Shown here piece by piece: positions 53,698 through 62,509 of a DNA stretch of 64,000 nucleotides; positions within the stretch are counted from its first letter, which is position 1, and the number at the start of each line of letters is the position of its first letter. Under the pieces are notes generated by a model, which was not told the DNA's origin, did not search any database, and worked only from the letters and a program-made list of their open reading frames with translations. The translations under genes and the position numbers were made by a program. This DNA comes from Streptomyces sp. NBC_00335 (GTDB lineage Bacteria > Actinomycetota > Actinomycetes > Streptomycetales > Streptomycetaceae), in NCBI RefSeq assembly GCF_036127095.1, contig NZ_CP108006.1, positions 806,001-870,000 on the forward strand, in the 5' to 3' direction.

Positions 53698-54685
53698 GGC
53701 TACCGGCCTCCTCGGTCGAGGGTGTGTGCGGGAAGTGGCAGGCCGCCGTGGCGTCGGCGGTGGTGCTCGGGTGCGGTCGGTCGCTGCGGCACAGGTCCCG
53801 TACGCGCGGACATCGTTCCCCGAAGGCGCATCCGTCGGGCGCTTCGAAGCCGGACAGGGGTCTGCCCGGGATCGAGCGGAGTTCCGCGGTGGTGTCGGAG
53901 ACCGAGGGACGGGAGGCCAGCAGGGCGCGCGTGTAGGGGTGGGCGGCGCCGGAGCGCAGGCGGCCGGCGGGGAGTTCCTCCACGGTCGAGCCCGCGTACA
54001 TGACCACGACCCGGTCGCACACGGCTGCCGCGAGTTCCAGGTCGTGGGTGATGAACAGCATGGCCAGCCCGCGGGCTTCGCGGGCCTCGCCGATGATGGC
54101 CATGACCTCTTCCTGCGTGGTCACGTCGAGGGCGGTCGTCGGCTCGTCCGCGAGGAGCAGGCGTGGTTCGGCGGCCAGCGCGGCCCCGATCATCACCCGC
54201 TGGAGCAGACCGCCCGACAGCTCGTGGGGCCGTTGGCGCATGCGCCGGTCGGCATCGGCGATGCCGACTTCCCGCAGGATTCCGGTGACCTTCCGGACCG
54301 CCTCGGCGGCCGGCACGCGGCGTGTGGTGGTGAGTCCTTCGATCAGGAAGTCGCCGACGCTGCGGGCGGGGTTGATGTGGGCGCGGGGGTCCTGGAACAC
54401 CATGGCGACCTCGCCGGCGCGGAAGGCGCGCAGGCGCTCGGGGCTCATCCGCGGGACGGACTCCCCCGCGAACAGCACGTCTCCGTGGATCCGGGCGGTC
54501 CGGGGCAGCAGCCCCATGACGGCGCGGGCGGTCAGGGACTTGCCGGATCCGGACTCGCCGACCAGGGCGACGGCCGTTCCCTCGTGGATGGCGACATCGG
54601 CGCGGTGGACGACGGTGCGGGCGGCCCCGTCGACGGGCAGGTCGATGCCGAGCGCGTCGATCCTCAGCAGCGGTGTGGAAGTCAT
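53690..54685 (-). CDS. Peptide-type ABC transporter ATP-binding protein (OppD/DppD-like)
   Basis: This 331-residue ATPase has GESGSGKSLTAR, a signature of the form ELSGGLLQRVMIGAAL, LLADEPTTALD and the C-terminal cysteine-containing tail (GCAFGERCPRVRDLC) found in OppD proteins, which can hold an iron-sulfur cluster. ATG 54685 overlaps the upstream permease stop by 4 nt. Confidence 0.9.
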   Translation of the reverse strand: MTSTPLLRIDALGIDLPVDGAARTVVHRADVAIHEGTAVALVGESGSGKSLTARAVMGLLPRTARIHGDVLFAGESVPRMSPERLRAFRAGEVAMVFQDPRAHINPARSVGDFLIEGLTTTRRVPAAEAVRKVTGILREVGIADADRRMRQRPHELSGGLLQRVMIGAALAAEPRLLLADEPTTALDVTTQEEVMAIIGEAREARGLAMLFITHDLELAAAVCDRVVVMYAGSTVEELPAGRLRSGAAHPYTRALLASRPSVSDTTAELRSIPGRPLSGFEAPDGCAFGERCPRVRDLCRSDRPHPSTTADATAACHFPHTPSTEEAGSRA

Positions 54686-55539
54686 GCGTTCTCTCCGAGC
54701 AGACGTCGGGACAGGCCCGTCCCCAGCAGGTTGAACGCGATGACGACGACCAGGATGGCGAGGCCCGCGTACAGCGACTGCTCTGGTTGTCCCGCGAGGA
54801 TGGAGGGGGCCCCGTTGGAGACCATGAGTCCCCACTCCGGGTCCGGGGGCTGGCTGCCGAGTCCGAGGAAGGAGATCGCCGCCACGTCGAGCAGGGCGTA
54901 GCCGAATCCGATGGTGGCCTGGACCAGGACGAGCGGGAGCAGGTTCGGCAGGAGGTGCCGCAGCCAGATGCGGGCGGTGGGCGCGCCGAGGAGCTGGAGC
55001 GCCGAGACGTAGGGCAGGTGGCGCTCCTTGATCGCGGCGGACCGTACGACACGGGTGATCAGGGGCAGGTAGGCGATCGACAGGGCGACGATCGGTGCGA
55101 CGAGTCCGGCGCCGAAGACCGCGGCGACGAGGACGGCCATGATCAGCCCCGGGAAGCCGAAGACGATGTCCAGGGCTCCGGAGACGAACCGGTCGAGCCG
55201 GCCTCCGCACCACGCCGCCGCCAGCGCGAGGAGGGTGCCGAGCGTGGTGGACACGGCGATCACGACGGCGGGGGCGCAGAGGCTGGCGCGGGTTCCGGCG
55301 ATCAGCCGGGACAGCAGGTCGCGTCCGGTGTCGTCGGTGCCCAGGAGGTGGGCGGCGGAGGGTCCGGCGTTGACGTTCAGCGGGTCGACGGCATTGGGGT
55401 CGTGCGGGGCGAGCAGGGGGCCGAGCACGGCCAGCAGGACGAACAGGGCGACGACGCAGGCCGCCGCGAGCGTCAGGTGGTCGCGCGGGGGGCCGGTGCG
55501 CCGTGCGGGCACCGTACGGGTGGACAGGGCGGTGGTCAT
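54682..55539 (-). CDS. Peptide-type ABC transporter permease (OppC/DppC-like)
   Basis: This 285-residue permease has the family LLGTDDTGRDLLSRLIAGTRASL segment and an EAA-type coupling loop near YVSALQLLGAPTARIWLRHLLP. It overlaps both neighbours by 4 nt. Six hydrophobic helices are apparent. Confidence 0.9.
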   Translation of the reverse strand: MTTALSTRTVPARRTGPPRDHLTLAAACVVALFVLLAVLGPLLAPHDPNAVDPLNVNAGPSAAHLLGTDDTGRDLLSRLIAGTRASLCAPAVVIAVSTTLGTLLALAAAWCGGRLDRFVSGALDIVFGFPGLIMAVLVAAVFGAGLVAPIVALSIAYLPLITRVVRSAAIKERHLPYVSALQLLGAPTARIWLRHLLPNLLPLVLVQATIGFGYALLDVAAISFLGLGSQPPDPEWGLMVSNGAPSILAGQPEQSLYAGLAILVVVIAFNLLGTGLSRRLLGENA

Positions 55540-56486
55540 CGGACCCCCTTCTGCGCGGTTCGGGGGTCGAGCGCGGCGCTGACCAGGTCGACGGTGGTGT
55601 TGAGGACGACGAAGACCACCACGAAGACCAGCGACACGGCCTGTACGACGGCCATGTCCTGCTTGGACGCGGCCTCGATCATGAGGGCTCCGAGCCCTCC
55701 GGTGCCGAACGCCTGCTCGGCGACGGCCGCGGTGGCGATGAGCCCGGCGACGCCGACGCCGGAGACGGCGAAGACGGGGCCCGAGGCGTTGTGCAGCACG
55801 TGCCGCCTGATCACCGTGCGCTCGGGGACGCCGCGGCTGCGGGCGGTCTCGACGTGCTCGGAGCGCATCTCCGCGCGGACGGCGGTACGGGTCACCTGGG
55901 CGACGTAGCCGATCCAGGTCAGCGCCAGGGCGACGGCCGGGAGCGTCAGGTGCGTGAGGGTGCCGCCGAAGCCCTCGCCGGAACCGTAGACGGGAAACCA
56001 CGGCAGCTGCACGGCGAAGAGCCAGATGAGCAGCACCGCCATGATGAAGGTCGGTACCGCCATCGCACCCGCCGTCAGGGTCGTGGCCAGGGTTTCCGTA
56101 CGTCCGCCGCGCAGGGCGGCGACGGTGCCGATGACGGTGCCGCCGACGAGGACGAGGACGGAGGCGTAGGAGACGAGCGCGAGGGTGTCTCCGGCGCGGG
56201 CGCCGATGAGTCCGGCGACGGAGTCGCGGTAGACGAGGGACTTCCCGAAGTCCCCCTGCAGGCAGTTGCTCAGCCAGTGCCAGTAGCCCTGGATGAAGGG
56301 GTCGTCCAGGTGGTACTCGCGGTGGATCTGGGCCAGCACCGCGGGGTCGGGGTTCCGGCTGCCGCCGACGAGCAGCGTGGCCGGATCGCCGGGAGTGAGG
56401 AACATCGCGCCGTAGATGGCCAGGCTGGAGACGAGCACGGTCACGACGAGCATGCCCAGCCGGGTGGTGGCGAATCGCAGGCTCAT
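55536..56486 (-). CDS. Peptide-type ABC transporter permease (OppB/DppB-like)
   Basis: This 316-residue permease begins with the usual first helix and MFLTPGDPATLLVGG block and has the coupling loop RSEHVETARSRGVPERTVIRRHVL. It overlaps the CocE-type gene by 4 nt at its start and the OppC-like gene by 4 nt at its end, so the enzyme and importer are one transcription unit. Confidence 0.9.
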   Translation of the reverse strand: MSLRFATTRLGMLVVTVLVSSLAIYGAMFLTPGDPATLLVGGSRNPDPAVLAQIHREYHLDDPFIQGYWHWLSNCLQGDFGKSLVYRDSVAGLIGARAGDTLALVSYASVLVLVGGTVIGTVAALRGGRTETLATTLTAGAMAVPTFIMAVLLIWLFAVQLPWFPVYGSGEGFGGTLTHLTLPAVALALTWIGYVAQVTRTAVRAEMRSEHVETARSRGVPERTVIRRHVLHNASGPVFAVSGVGVAGLIATAAVAEQAFGTGGLGALMIEAASKQDMAVVQAVSLVFVVVFVVLNTTVDLVSAALDPRTAQKGVR

Positions 56487-58225
56487 CTCGGACCGCCCCC
56501 TTCACGGCGGAGCCGCTCCGCGGCCGGGTGGTGCACGGCCGGGTGGTGCACGGCCGAGCCGTCGGGCAGGACGGTCAGGCACAGCCGGGAAGGGTGGGCG
56601 GAGCCGGTCCGCAGCGTCTGCAGGCTCGCCTTGGGCGAGGTCGTCAGCCAAGGGCTCTCCAGCGAACCGGAGTTGGGCAGGTGGTTCGGGAAGTCGCTGC
56701 CTGCGATCATCAGCGCGAGACGGTGCCCCGGGCGCACCCGGTAGCCGGTGTGCCCGAGGGTGATGTCCAGCTCGCCCGCCCTGTCGGCCTGGGCGCAGCC
56801 GCGCACGATCAGGCGCGCCGTGCCGTCCGGGGCCAGGTCGAGGAGACGGACGAACACGTCGAAGGTGGGCGCCGTGCTGTCCACGTGCAGCACCGCGCGT
56901 ACGGGGCCGGCAAGGTCCAGCGGCCGGTCTGAGGCGGGGCCGGTGAACACGAGGACGTCGTCCCGGTCGAGGGTGCGGCGCTCGTCGGCGTGGTCGCGCA
57001 ACTGCAGGAAGGTGTCGGCCGCGGCGGACGGCACGAGATCGTCGGGGTCGTACCGCCACCGGGCCGATTGCGGCGGGCCGGCCTGGCCCGGGGCCAGTCT
57101 GCCCCCGGGGACCGTTCCGGCCGCCTCGGCCGGATCCGTCAAGTACAGCTCGGCGGACGTGGCTTCGGGCAGCGGCCAGGTCTCCGCGGTGCGCCAGCCC
57201 TCGTGGCCGAGCTTCCAGCGCACCCGGGGCAGGGAGTCGGGCCGTGCGGCGCCCTTCAGGAAGATGTCGAAGAACTCGATCGCGGTCCCGGCGTAGGAAT
57301 CGAGCATGCGCTCAAGGGCGGCATCGCCTTCCCCGTGGTCGGTCTCGGGCGTAGCCGGGGCGTCCTCCAGGAAGTAGTTCTCGTGGTCGATCGTGTCGGC
57401 GACCAGGTACTGGACGGCCGCCCACCCGGGGCGCTCGGCCAGCTCCGTGTAGTCGCGCATGTGCGCGATGCCGAGGTTGTCGAACCAGCCCACGCAGTGC
57501 AGCACGGGCACGGGGCGGGCGTCGTAGGGGTGCGGACCGTTGTACGGGGCGAGGGGGATGCCGCCGACGATGAGGTCGAAGCCGGCCGAACGCTTCCCGA
57601 TGGCGGTGAACGCCTCCTCGTAGGCGGCGACGATCGGGCGCCGGGTGAGATCGACGTCGAACTCGTAGGTGTCGTTGTCCGTCCACACCTGCGCCTGATA
57701 GGTGGCCCCCTCCAGCCACAGGGGCTGCCGGCCCGAGCCGGAGTCGTAGGCGGCGACGCCGGGGGCGTTCGCGGTGCAGGTCACCCGGGGGACGATGGCG
57801 CGCAGCGCGGGATGCTGGCTGGAGACCGCCGACCACTGGGTGAATCCGTAGTACGAGTCGCCGAACATGCCCACGACCCCGTCGGACCAGGGCTGGTGGG
57901 TGATCCAGTCGAGGGTGTCGTAGCCGTCGTCGACCTCTCCGGTCCAGCCCAGGGTCCGGCCCTGGGAGCGGAACTTGCCCCGGACGTCCTGGACCACCAC
58001 GACGTACCCGCGCGCCGTGAACCGCTCCGCGATCCGGTCGAAGAAGACGTACCGGCTGTTCTTGTCGTAGGGCAGGCGGGCCAGGACGGTCGGCGCCGGC
58101 GCCGACCCCCCGGCGGCGGCGTACACGTCGGTGGCCAGCCGCACGCCGTCGCGCATCCGGACCATGTGCTGCCGTGCGGACGGAGGGACGGGTTCCGACG
58201 TGACCTGTCGGACGGCAAGGTTCAT
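56483..58225 (-). CDS. CocE/NonD-family hydrolase
   Basis: This 580-residue cytosolic hydrolase has the X-prolyl dipeptidyl-peptidase/CocE layout: an alpha/beta-hydrolase domain with MVRMRDGVRLATDVY near the start, the nucleophile serine in GMFGDSYYGFTQW, and a C-terminal jelly-roll domain (about 350-580). Family members cleave esters (cocaine esterase), acyl-amino acids or X-Pro peptides. ATG 58225 has GGAGG 5 nt upstream. The unit also carries the importer, so it probably acts on the imported compound. The C terminus has a duplicated VHHPA. Confidence 0.88.
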   Translation of the reverse strand: MNLAVRQVTSEPVPPSARQHMVRMRDGVRLATDVYAAAGGSAPAPTVLARLPYDKNSRYVFFDRIAERFTARGYVVVVQDVRGKFRSQGRTLGWTGEVDDGYDTLDWITHQPWSDGVVGMFGDSYYGFTQWSAVSSQHPALRAIVPRVTCTANAPGVAAYDSGSGRQPLWLEGATYQAQVWTDNDTYEFDVDLTRRPIVAAYEEAFTAIGKRSAGFDLIVGGIPLAPYNGPHPYDARPVPVLHCVGWFDNLGIAHMRDYTELAERPGWAAVQYLVADTIDHENYFLEDAPATPETDHGEGDAALERMLDSYAGTAIEFFDIFLKGAARPDSLPRVRWKLGHEGWRTAETWPLPEATSAELYLTDPAEAAGTVPGGRLAPGQAGPPQSARWRYDPDDLVPSAAADTFLQLRDHADERRTLDRDDVLVFTGPASDRPLDLAGPVRAVLHVDSTAPTFDVFVRLLDLAPDGTARLIVRGCAQADRAGELDITLGHTGYRVRPGHRLALMIAGSDFPNHLPNSGSLESPWLTTSPKASLQTLRTGSAHPSRLCLTVLPDGSAVHHPAVHHPAAERLRREGGGPR

Positions 58226-58258
58226 GAAGCCCTCCATGGAAGCAAACCTTTAGAAAAC

Positions 58259-58281
58259 AACGTGATATAACAGCGTTGCAT
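58259..58281 (-). promoter_or_regulatory. Shared 23-bp site between CocE and TetR genes
   Basis: On the minus strand ATGCAAC, 3 nt, GTTATAT, 1 nt, ACGTT repeats the pattern found at 49405-49427. It lies 34 bp before the CocE start and 45 bp before the TetR start, in an AT-rich patch, and is likely the TetR operator. Confidence 0.72.
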
Positions 58282-58325
58282 TTAGATGAGTTCAGCGTCA
58301 ACCCCCTCTGAGCTAGGTTGCTTCC

Positions 58326-58892
58326 ATGCCGATCGACGTCGACGAAGTCCAGCGCCGCAAGGCAATCGCCCACGCGACCCTCGCGGTCGCCGCCCGGGAC
58401 GGTGCGCGCGCCGTCACCATCCGCGCCGTGGCCAAGGAGCTCGGCGGGTCCACGGCCATGGTCACCAACTACGTGCCCACCCGCACCGAGCTGATCACCA
58501 ACGCCGTGCGCGCCGCGGAATCCCGCTGGCGCGCCGACCTGGAGGCCCACCTGGGCGAACTGGCCGGCCCGGACCGGCTGCGCGCCACGGTGGAATGGCA
58601 CCTCAGCACGGAGCCGGAAGACCTGCTGCTCCGTTCGCTCTGGATCGAGATGCTCTCGTCGGCACACTCCGACCCGGGCGGCGTAGACCACCACGAGCCG
58701 CGCGAATCGCGCCAGGAGTTCCTGGAGGCGTCCATCGCCGCGGGAGTACCCGACGCCGGCCTCGCGGCCGACCTCCTCTCACTGCTGACCCGCGGCTACT
58801 ACGTCTCATCAGTGGAAGAGCCGTCCCACTGGACACCGGAGCGCGCGAGCCGCGTCGCCAGGGCCGTCGTGGACGCTCTGATCGAGGCCTGA
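58326..58892 (+). CDS. TetR-family regulator of the CocE/dpp/amidase regulon
   Basis: This 188-residue repressor has an N-terminal helix-turn-helix (TIRAVAKELGGSTAMVTNYVPTRTELI, of which GGSTAMVTNYVPTR is the recognition part) and a helical C domain. It is divergent from the CocE-importer operon across 100 bp that contain the shared 23-bp site. It likely controls itself, that operon and, through the second site, the SBP-amidase unit. The ligand is unknown. Confidence 0.88.
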   Translation: MPIDVDEVQRRKAIAHATLAVAARDGARAVTIRAVAKELGGSTAMVTNYVPTRTELITNAVRAAESRWRADLEAHLGELAGPDRLRATVEWHLSTEPEDLLLRSLWIEMLSSAHSDPGGVDHHEPRESRQEFLEASIAAGVPDAGLAADLLSLLTRGYYVSSVEEPSHWTPERASRVARAVVDALIEA

Positions 58893-58937
58893 GCGAGGCT
58901 TGATCAAGGCCTGAGCGAGGCCTGACCGAGGCCGGAA
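58883..58937. repeat. Five 11-bp repeats carrying stop codons in all three frames
   Basis: CGAGGCCTGAG is repeated five times with small changes, beginning inside the last codons of the TetR gene. TGA appears at 58890, 58901, 58912 and 58923, stepping through all three frames. Confidence 0.88.
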
Positions 58938-59161
58938 CCGCCGAGGGGGCACCTGAACCGCCGAGGGTGGTGCCTGAGCTGCCGAGGTCGGGCCTCGGTG
59001 TCCGCCATATCGGCCGACACTCAACGGAGTTGGGCAGCCCCGGGACTGCCCGAGCGAGTGGCCGGCGGACCCGTGGTCCCCGCCCGGGGTGCGCCGGCAC
59101 ATCTGACCGGATTGACCGGAAGACCTGGTGCGCCCCGCCCCGCCTGTGGTTCCCTGGGCCC

Positions 59162-59236
59162 ATGACCGTACTCGTGACCCGTCGCCACGTCGACTACGCG
59201 CGCGTCACGACCACGGGTTGTCCCGTCACCGGCTGA
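59162..59236 (+). CDS. Short leader peptide upstream of metY (RRHVD...C type)
   Basis: A 24-codon frame reads MTVLVTRRHVDYARVTTTGC followed by PVTG and TGA. RRHVD, an arginine four residues on and a cysteine near the end are the pattern of the short leader peptides found before sulfur-assimilation genes in Streptomyces. These are thought to sense cysteine supply through translation. It lies 327 nt before metY. No classical Shine-Dalgarno is close. Confidence 0.7.
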   Translation: MTVLVTRRHVDYARVTTTGCPVTG

Positions 59237-59563
59237 CGCGGCGCCGCGCGGCACAGCCCGCGCTTCCCCTCCCGCACCACGCACCTCGCACCGCTCGCTC
59301 CCGCGTACCCGTCGTACGCCGTCCCGTCCTGCCTGGACGCAACGGCCGCCGGGCGGGAGCCGTCGGGCGGGAGCCGTCCGGTGCCGGGGCCTTCGCTCCA
59401 CGGTGAGCCCCGACGCGCTGCCGCCCACACCGGCTCCCCCGCGCCCGTACCCGTACCGGCCCGCAGGGTGCCGCGCCTCCCTTCCGCGTACCAACGGCCG
59501 CCTGCCACCGCTGCCACCGCACCGTTCCGCACCTCCGAGTCACCCGCACCTCCGAGGAGACCC
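59237..59563. other. Leader region between the short peptide and metY
   Basis: This 327-nt stretch holds no gene. It is Cys/Pro-codon rich by chance frames, has a GGGCGGGAGCCGTC direct repeat at 59352-59380 and could fold into GC-rich hairpins, which would suit attenuation. I could not recognise a SAM or cobalamin riboswitch in it. Confidence 0.5.
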
Positions 59564-60925
59564 ATGAGCCAGCCCATCGACGCCGTCACCGCAGGGCACA
59601 CCCCCGAGAGCGAGCCCGCCGGATCCGCGACGCCCGCCTGGTCCTTCGAGACCAAGCAGCTCCACGCCGGCTCCGCTCCCGATCCGGCCACCGGCGCCCG
59701 CGCGGTCCCGATCTACCAGACCACCTCGTTCGTCTTCCGCGACACCCAGCACGCCTCCGACCTCTTCTCCCTGGCCGAACCCGGGAACATCTACACCCGC
59801 ATCCACAACCCCACCCAGGACGCCCTGGAGCAGCGCGTCGCCGCCCTCGAAGGCGGCGTCGCCGCCGTCGCCCTCGCCTCCGGGCAGGCCGCGGAGACCC
59901 TCGCGATCCTGAACCTGGCGTCGGCCGGCGACCACATCGTCTCCAGCGCCTCCCTCTACGGCGGTACGTACAACCTGTTCCGGCACACCCTGCCGAAGTT
60001 CGGCATCGAGGTGTCGTTCGTCGAGGACCCCGACGACCTCGACGCCTGGCGGGCCGCCGTACGGCCGCAGACCAAGGCCCTGTTCGCGGAGACCCTCGGC
60101 AACCCGCGCGGCAACGTCCTCGACGTCCGGGCCGTGGCCGACGTCGCGCACGCGGCGGGCCTGCCGCTCATCGTCGACAACACCGTGCCCACGCCGTACC
60201 TGCTGCGCCCCATCGAGCACGGAGCCGACGTCGTCGTCCACTCGGCCACCAAGTTCCTCGGCGGACACGGCACCACCCTCGGCGGGGTGGTCGTCGACGC
60301 GGGCACCTTCGACTTCGGCGCGCACCCCGAGCGCTTTCCCGGGTTCACCGAACCCGACCCCAGCTACCACGGCCTGCGCTACTGGTCCGCCCTGGGACCG
60401 GGCGCGTTCGCGGTCAAGCTGCGCGTGCAGCTGCTGCGCGATCTCGGTCCCGCCATCGCGCCGCACTCCGCGTTCCTGCTCCTGCAGGGCGTGGAGACGC
60501 TGAGCCTGCGCCTGGAGCGGCACTCGTCGAACGCCCAGGAGTTGGCCCAGTGGCTCGAACAGCGCGACGAGGTCTCGGCGGTGCACTACCCCGGCCTGCC
60601 GTCGAACCGCTGGTACGAGGCGGCGCGCCGCTACCTGCCGCGCGGCGCCGGGGCCGTGCTCTCGTTCGAGTTGCGGGGTGGCGTCGAGGCGGGCCGCCGT
60701 TTCGTGGACGGACTGGAGCTGTTCAGCCACCTCGCGAACATCGGCGACGTACGCAGCCTCGTCATCCACCCCGCCTCCACCACCCACAGCCAGCTCGACG
60801 AGGCGCAGCTGGCCGCCACCGGCACCACCCCGGGGCTGGTGCGCCTGTCCGTCGGCATCGAGAACCTCGCCGACCTGAAGGACGATCTGGAGGCCGGCTT
60901 CCGCGCCTCGAAGGAAGCGTCCTGA
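59564..60925 (+). CDS. metY: O-acetylhomoserine sulfhydrylase
   Basis: This 453-residue PLP enzyme of the Cys/Met metabolism family begins with a 25-residue extension, then [31 protein letters not shown]. The PLP lysine is in [16 protein letters not shown], and YTRIHNPT and ASGQAAE are conserved. It makes homocysteine from O-acetylhomoserine and sulfide. ATG 59564 follows GAGGAG. It overlaps the metX start by 4 nt. Confidence 0.92.
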   Translation: MSQPIDAVTAGHTPESEPAGSATPAWSFETKQLHAGSAPDPATGARAVPIYQTTSFVFRDTQHASDLFSLAEPGNIYTRIHNPTQDALEQRVAALEGGVAAVALASGQAAETLAILNLASAGDHIVSSASLYGGTYNLFRHTLPKFGIEVSFVEDPDDLDAWRAAVRPQTKALFAETLGNPRGNVLDVRAVADVAHAAGLPLIVDNTVPTPYLLRPIEHGADVVVHSATKFLGGHGTTLGGVVVDAGTFDFGAHPERFPGFTEPDPSYHGLRYWSALGPGAFAVKLRVQLLRDLGPAIAPHSAFLLLQGVETLSLRLERHSSNAQELAQWLEQRDEVSAVHYPGLPSNRWYEAARRYLPRGAGAVLSFELRGGVEAGRRFVDGLELFSHLANIGDVRSLVIHPASTTHSQLDEAQLAATGTTPGLVRLSVGIENLADLKDDLEAGFRASKEAS

Positions 60926-62112
60926 ACCCCGCCACAGCGGCCCCGGACACCGCGGCCCTCCCTCCGGCCACCGGCGCGTGGCGGGAGGGGGACCCGCCGG
61001 GCCGCCGCAAGTGGCACCGGCGCACGCAACCGCTGGCGCTGGAGGCGGGCGGTGTGCTGCCGGAGGTGCGGCTGGCGTTCGAGACCTGGGGGCGGCTCGC
61101 ACCCGACCGTTCGAACGCGGTCCTCGTCCTGCACGCGCTGACCGGCGACAGCCACGTCGCGGGCGCCGCCGGGCCCGGTCACCCGACCTCCGGCTGGTGG
61201 GACGCGCTGGTCGGCCCGGGCCGGGCGCTCGACACCGACCGGTGGTTCGTGGTGGCGCCGAACGTCCTGGGCGGCTGCCAGGGAAGCACGGGGCCCGCCT
61301 CCCCGGGCCCCGGCGGGCGCCCCTGGGGCGGTTCCTTCCCGCGCCTCACCCAACGCGACCAGGTCCGTGCCGAGGCCGGGCTCGCGGACGCACTCGGCGT
61401 CGACCGCTGGGCCCTGGTGATCGGGGGATCCATGGGCGGGATGCGGGCGTTGGAGTGGGCCGTCGGTGAACCCCGGCGCGTGGCGGCGCTGTTGCTGCTC
61501 GCCTGCCCCGCGGCGGCGAGCGCGGACCAGATCGCGTGGGCCACCACCCAGATCCACGCCATCCGCGCCGACCCCCATTGGCGGGGCGGCGATTACCACG
61601 ATGCCGGGCCCGGGCGGGGGCCGCACGCGGGGCTGGGCATCGCCCGCCGCATCGCGCACATCACCTACCGGTCGGCCGGGGAACTGCAGACCCGCTTCGG
61701 CCACGAGGCCCAGGAGGGAGAGCAGCCCCGGCTCGGCGGCCGCTACCGCGTCGAGTCCTATCTCGACCACCAGGCCCGCAAACTCCCCCGGCGCTTCGAC
61801 GCGGCCAGCTACGTCGCTCTGGCCGAGGCCATGAACACCCACGACATCGGGCGGGGCCGGGGCGGCCCGCGCGCGGCCCTCGGCCGGGTACGGGCCCGCA
61901 CGGTGGTGGCCGGCGTGGACTCCGACCGCCTCTACCCCCTGGCACAGCAGGAGGAACTGGCGCACGGGATCCCGACCGCGGACGGAGTCCGGGTCATCAG
62001 CTCCCCGTACGGGCACGACGGGTTCCTGCTGGAGACGGACCAGGTCGGCGCACTGGTACGGGAGCTCCTCGACGGCGCCCCGGATCCGCGCGCCGGTGTC
62101 ACGAACTACTGA
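60922..62112 (+). CDS. metX: Homoserine O-acetyltransferase, with CTG start
   Basis: This 396-residue alpha/beta-hydrolase-fold acyltransferase has the nucleophile serine in VIGGSMGGMRALEWA, an aspartate in GVDSDRLYPL and the histidine in PYGHDGFLLET. It supplies O-acetylhomoserine to MetY. No ATG or GTG lies near the expected N terminus. CTG 60922 overlaps the metY stop (CTGA) and has AAGGA 6-7 nt before it, so I take it as the start. The last codon and stop (TAC TGA) come partly from an inserted transposon end; without it the gene would end one codon earlier at TAA. Confidence 0.88.
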   Translation: MNPATAAPDTAALPPATGAWREGDPPGRRKWHRRTQPLALEAGGVLPEVRLAFETWGRLAPDRSNAVLVLHALTGDSHVAGAAGPGHPTSGWWDALVGPGRALDTDRWFVVAPNVLGGCQGSTGPASPGPGGRPWGGSFPRLTQRDQVRAEAGLADALGVDRWALVIGGSMGGMRALEWAVGEPRRVAALLLLACPAAASADQIAWATTQIHAIRADPHWRGGDYHDAGPGRGPHAGLGIARRIAHITYRSAGELQTRFGHEAQEGEQPRLGGRYRVESYLDHQARKLPRRFDAASYVALAEAMNTHDIGRGRGGPRAALGRVRARTVVAGVDSDRLYPLAQQEELAHGIPTADGVRVISSPYGHDGFLLETDQVGALVRELLDGAPDPRAGVTNY

Positions 62113-62166
62113 GGTTTCCGGGTTGTCGTCGGGTGGTGACGGGTCATGATCCCTGCGGTATGACGG
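62109..62166 (+). repeat. Left terminal inverted repeat
   Basis: This 58-bp end begins CTGAGGTTTCC right after a TA and overlaps the metX stop codon. Its inverse complement matches the right repeat at 48 of 58 positions. Confidence 0.85.
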
Positions 62167-62300
62167 TGTGCGGTTCGTGGTGGGTGAGAAGACCGTGGTG
62201 ATCGCGAAGGATCTGCGGGTGAGTGTCCGATCGGTGGAACCGGCGCCGTGCCTGGCGCGAGGGCGGAATGGAGGCCCTTCGCTCGAGTGGGCCGGCGAAC
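62167..62300 (+). pseudogene. Remnant of IS630-type transposase helix-turn-helix domain
   Basis: One frame reads GEKTVVIAKDLRVSVRSVE, then after a shift near 62238 another reads RRRAWREGGMEALRSSGPAN. Joined, these match the winged helix-turn-helix of streptomycete IS630-type transposases (AKDLRVSVRSVERWRRAWREGG-like). The rest of the transposase, including its DDE domain, is absent. It sits directly inside the left inverted repeat, where the transposase N terminus would be. Confidence 0.75.
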
Positions 62301-62509
62301 TGCCCGACCGCTGTCGGTGGCGACGGCAGAAATCCGTGGACGGACCCGCGGAAGATCACGTACCGTGTGGCTCCACGCCCTGAGATGAACGGAAGGAGGC
62401 GAGTGCCGTGTGGTTCACACCTTTCCAGCGCTCCCTCTTCCAGCATCCCGGCGTGGTTTCTCAGTTCTGACCGGGGGCGCTCCAAGCAGCCTGTATCCCG
62501 GAGGAATCC

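Noticed and set aside
51103..54003. A 966-codon plus-strand frame over the amidase and OppF genes.
   Set aside because: It crosses two strong terminators and real genes on both strands, and is arginine/proline rich with no motif.
59237..59563. SAM riboswitch before metY.
   Set aside because: I could not find the conserved core helices by eye; a covariance-model search would decide it.
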